Below are positions 62,419-64,000 of a DNA stretch of 64,000 nt, piece by piece. The DNA is taken from assembly GCF_021560175.1 (NCBI RefSeq), contig NZ_CP091110.1:191001-255000 (forward strand), given 5' to 3'. Positions within the stretch are counted from its first letter, which is position 1, and every line of letters begins with the position of its first letter. The notes beneath the pieces were generated by a model. It saw nothing but the letters and a program-made list of their open reading frames with translations. It did no database searches and was not told the DNA's origin. A program made the position numbers and the translations under genes. This stretch comes from Neobacillus drentensis (GTDB taxonomy: Bacteria; Bacillota; Bacilli; Bacillales; Cytobacillaceae).

Positions 62419-62435
62419 TTTTCATTATTAATTTC

Positions 62436-62507
62436 GGCCCCTTGGTCAAGCGGTTAAGACACCTCCCTTTCACGGAGGTAACACGGGTTCGAGTCCCGTA
62501 GGGGTCA
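62436..62507 (+). tRNA. tRNA-Glu (TTC), no encoded CCA
   Basis: 72 nt; acceptor GGCCCCT/AGGGGTC, anticodon TTC in CTTTCAC. The following bases are TCA, not CCA, so the 3' end must be added by the CCA enzyme. Confidence 0.95.
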
Positions 62508-62565
62508 TCAGGGGCGGGGAGTGACTTTGTTTCATTTCCTGTTTCTTAAAATTTTAAAACCTTAT

Positions 62566-62640
62566 TGGGCTATAGCCAAGCGGTAAGGCATCGCACTTTG
62601 ACTGCGACATGCGTTGGTTCGAATCCAGCTAGCCCAGCCA
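62566..62640 (+). tRNA. tRNA-Gln (TTG)
   Basis: 75 nt with CCA; acceptor TGGGCTA/TAGCCCA, anticodon TTG in CTTTGAC. Confidence 0.97.
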
Positions 62641-62717
62641 TTTGTGATTTTTTATCTTGTAAGTTCTTATGAGTATCTGACCTAACACGAATCAGTTGTA
62701 GGAACTCACCTTAGAAT

Positions 62718-62793
62718 GAGCCATTAGCTCAGTTGGTAGAGCATCTGACTTTTAATCAGAGGGTCGAAGGTTCGAGTCCTTCATGGCTCACCA
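62718..62793 (+). tRNA. tRNA-Lys (TTT)
   Basis: 76 nt with CCA; acceptor GAGCCAT/ATGGCTC, anticodon TTT in CTTTTAA. Confidence 0.97.
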
Positions 62794-62807
62794 TTCGATT
62801 ATCATAT

Positions 62808-62892
62808 GCGGGTGTGGCGGAATTGGCAGACGCACCAGACTTAGGATCTGGCGCCGCAAGGCGTGGGGGTTCGACTCCCTTCACCCGCACCA
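62808..62892 (+). tRNA. tRNA-Leu (TAG)
   Basis: 85 nt, long variable arm GCGCCGCAAGGCGT, CCA encoded; acceptor GCGGGTG/CACCCGC, anticodon TAG in CTTAGGA. Confidence 0.97.
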
Positions 62893-62954
62893 AAAATTTC
62901 CTCTTGTAACAGATGAAGATAGATGTTATGATTGATTCTGTCGCTAAATTATAT

Positions 62955-63040
<86 letters not shown>

Positions 63041-63052
63041 AAAAAAGATTTG

Positions 63053-63081
63053 TTGACAAACCTTAATGGTTTTGATATACT
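63053..63081 (+). promoter_or_regulatory. Internal strong promoter inside the tRNA cluster
   Basis: TTGACA (63053-63058), exactly 17 nt, TATACT (63076-63081). It drives tRNA-Arg, -Pro, -Gly and probably the rRNA operon. Confidence 0.85.
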
Positions 63082-63102
63082 TTAAAAGTTGCGTTATCAA
63101 AT

Positions 63103-63179
<77 letters not shown>

Positions 63180-63185
63180 TATATA

Positions 63186-63262
63186 CGGGAAGTAGCTCAG
63201 CTTGGTAGAGCACTTGGTTTGGGACCAAGGGGTCGCAGGTTCGAATCCTGTCTTCCCGACCA
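63186..63262 (+). tRNA. tRNA-Pro (TGG)
   Basis: 77 nt with CCA; acceptor CGGGAAG/CTTCCCG, anticodon TGG in TTTGGGA. Confidence 0.97.
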
Positions 63263-63279
63263 TTTAACATTTATATTAT

Positions 63280-63353
63280 GCGGGTGTAGTTTACTGGTAA
63301 AACCTCAGCCTTCCAAGCTGATGTAGTGGGTTCGATTCCCATCACCCGCTCCA
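63280..63353 (+). tRNA. tRNA-Gly (TCC)
   Basis: 74 nt with CCA; acceptor GCGGGTG/CACCCGC, anticodon TCC in CTTCCAA. Confidence 0.97.
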
Positions 63354-63356
63354 AAT

Positions 63357-63425
63357 TGTTCTTTGAAAACTAAACAAACAAAAACGTCAACAAACAAATA
63401 ATATTAGTTTCTACTATGAAACTAA
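63357..63425 (+). promoter_or_regulatory. rrn leader: boxA-like antitermination site and processing hairpin
   Basis: TGTTCTTTGA (63357-63366) resembles the Bacillus rrn boxA. TTAGTTTC/GAAACTAA (63404-63411 with 63418-63425) forms a hairpin upstream of 16S, likely for RNase processing. Confidence 0.65.
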
Positions 63426-63452
63426 GCCAACGTAACAAAATGAGCTAATCAA

Positions 63453-64000
<548 letters not shown>

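Overview
This 64 kb window is low-GC Firmicute chromosome from a spore-forming Bacillaceae species. A spore germination operon, an alpha/beta small acid-soluble spore protein, CmpA, a YdcC-like lipoprotein and UvsE are all present. A glmS ribozyme, a T-box leader and strong AGGAGG-type ribosome binding sites fit the same group. The 5' part of the 16S rRNA looks like the Neobacillus/Bacillus niacini-drentensis group; that placement is inference. The sequence reads as core chromosome. I see no prophage, transposase or CRISPR array.

Region by region. 1-2.7 kb: end of glmM, then glmS behind a self-cleaving glmS ribozyme (amino-sugar supply). 2.8-12.5 kb: two tandem mannitol modules, mtlA-mtlR-mtlF and mtlA(CBA fusion)-mtlR2-mtlD, whose two mtlA promoters share one architecture. 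12.6-17.6 kb: glpP-glpF-glpK-glpD with GlpP-type leader terminators. 17.7-24.3 kb (minus strand): an M29 aminopeptidase, an MMPL exporter with its TetR regulator and three evenly spaced operators, a 39-bp palindromic repeat array, and a LysR/ECF-S/TudS-like operon. 24.4-25.0 kb: a 51-bp-phased palindrome array next to a NERD-domain gene. 26-37 kb: TetR, SASP, T-box/argS, DinB, MFS, kimA, a ykkC-type (guanidine-I) riboswitch before a small membrane protein, DedA and mgtE, with GC-rich interspersed repeats. 37.7-42.7 kb: ddl-murF-esterase-cshA. 43-47 kb: a four-gene germinant receptor operon (A-C-small D-like-B), divergent from uvsE. 48.1-48.5 kb: a second 51-bp palindrome array. 48.6-54.1 kb: an N-succinylamino-acid racemase operon with succinyltransferase, permease, M20 amidohydrolase and RpiR regulator. 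54.4-62.1 kb: rhomboid, acpS, ydcC-like, alr, ndoAI-ndoA, tex, cmpA, sprT. 62.2-64.0 kb: ten tRNA genes leading into a 16S rRNA gene cut by the window end.

How they fit: the first 18 kb is a carbohydrate-entry block (amino sugars, mannitol, glycerol) with CcpA-type cre sites on one mannitol promoter and the glpF promoter. The ger operon, uvsE, sasp, cmpA and the YdcC-like gene serve the spore. The best candidates for undescribed biology are the guanidine-I riboswitch controlling an unrecognised 3-TM protein, the two 51-bp-phased palindrome arrays, the 33-bp-phased triple operator and 39-bp palindrome array around the MMPL regulator, and the ECF/TudS-like operon.
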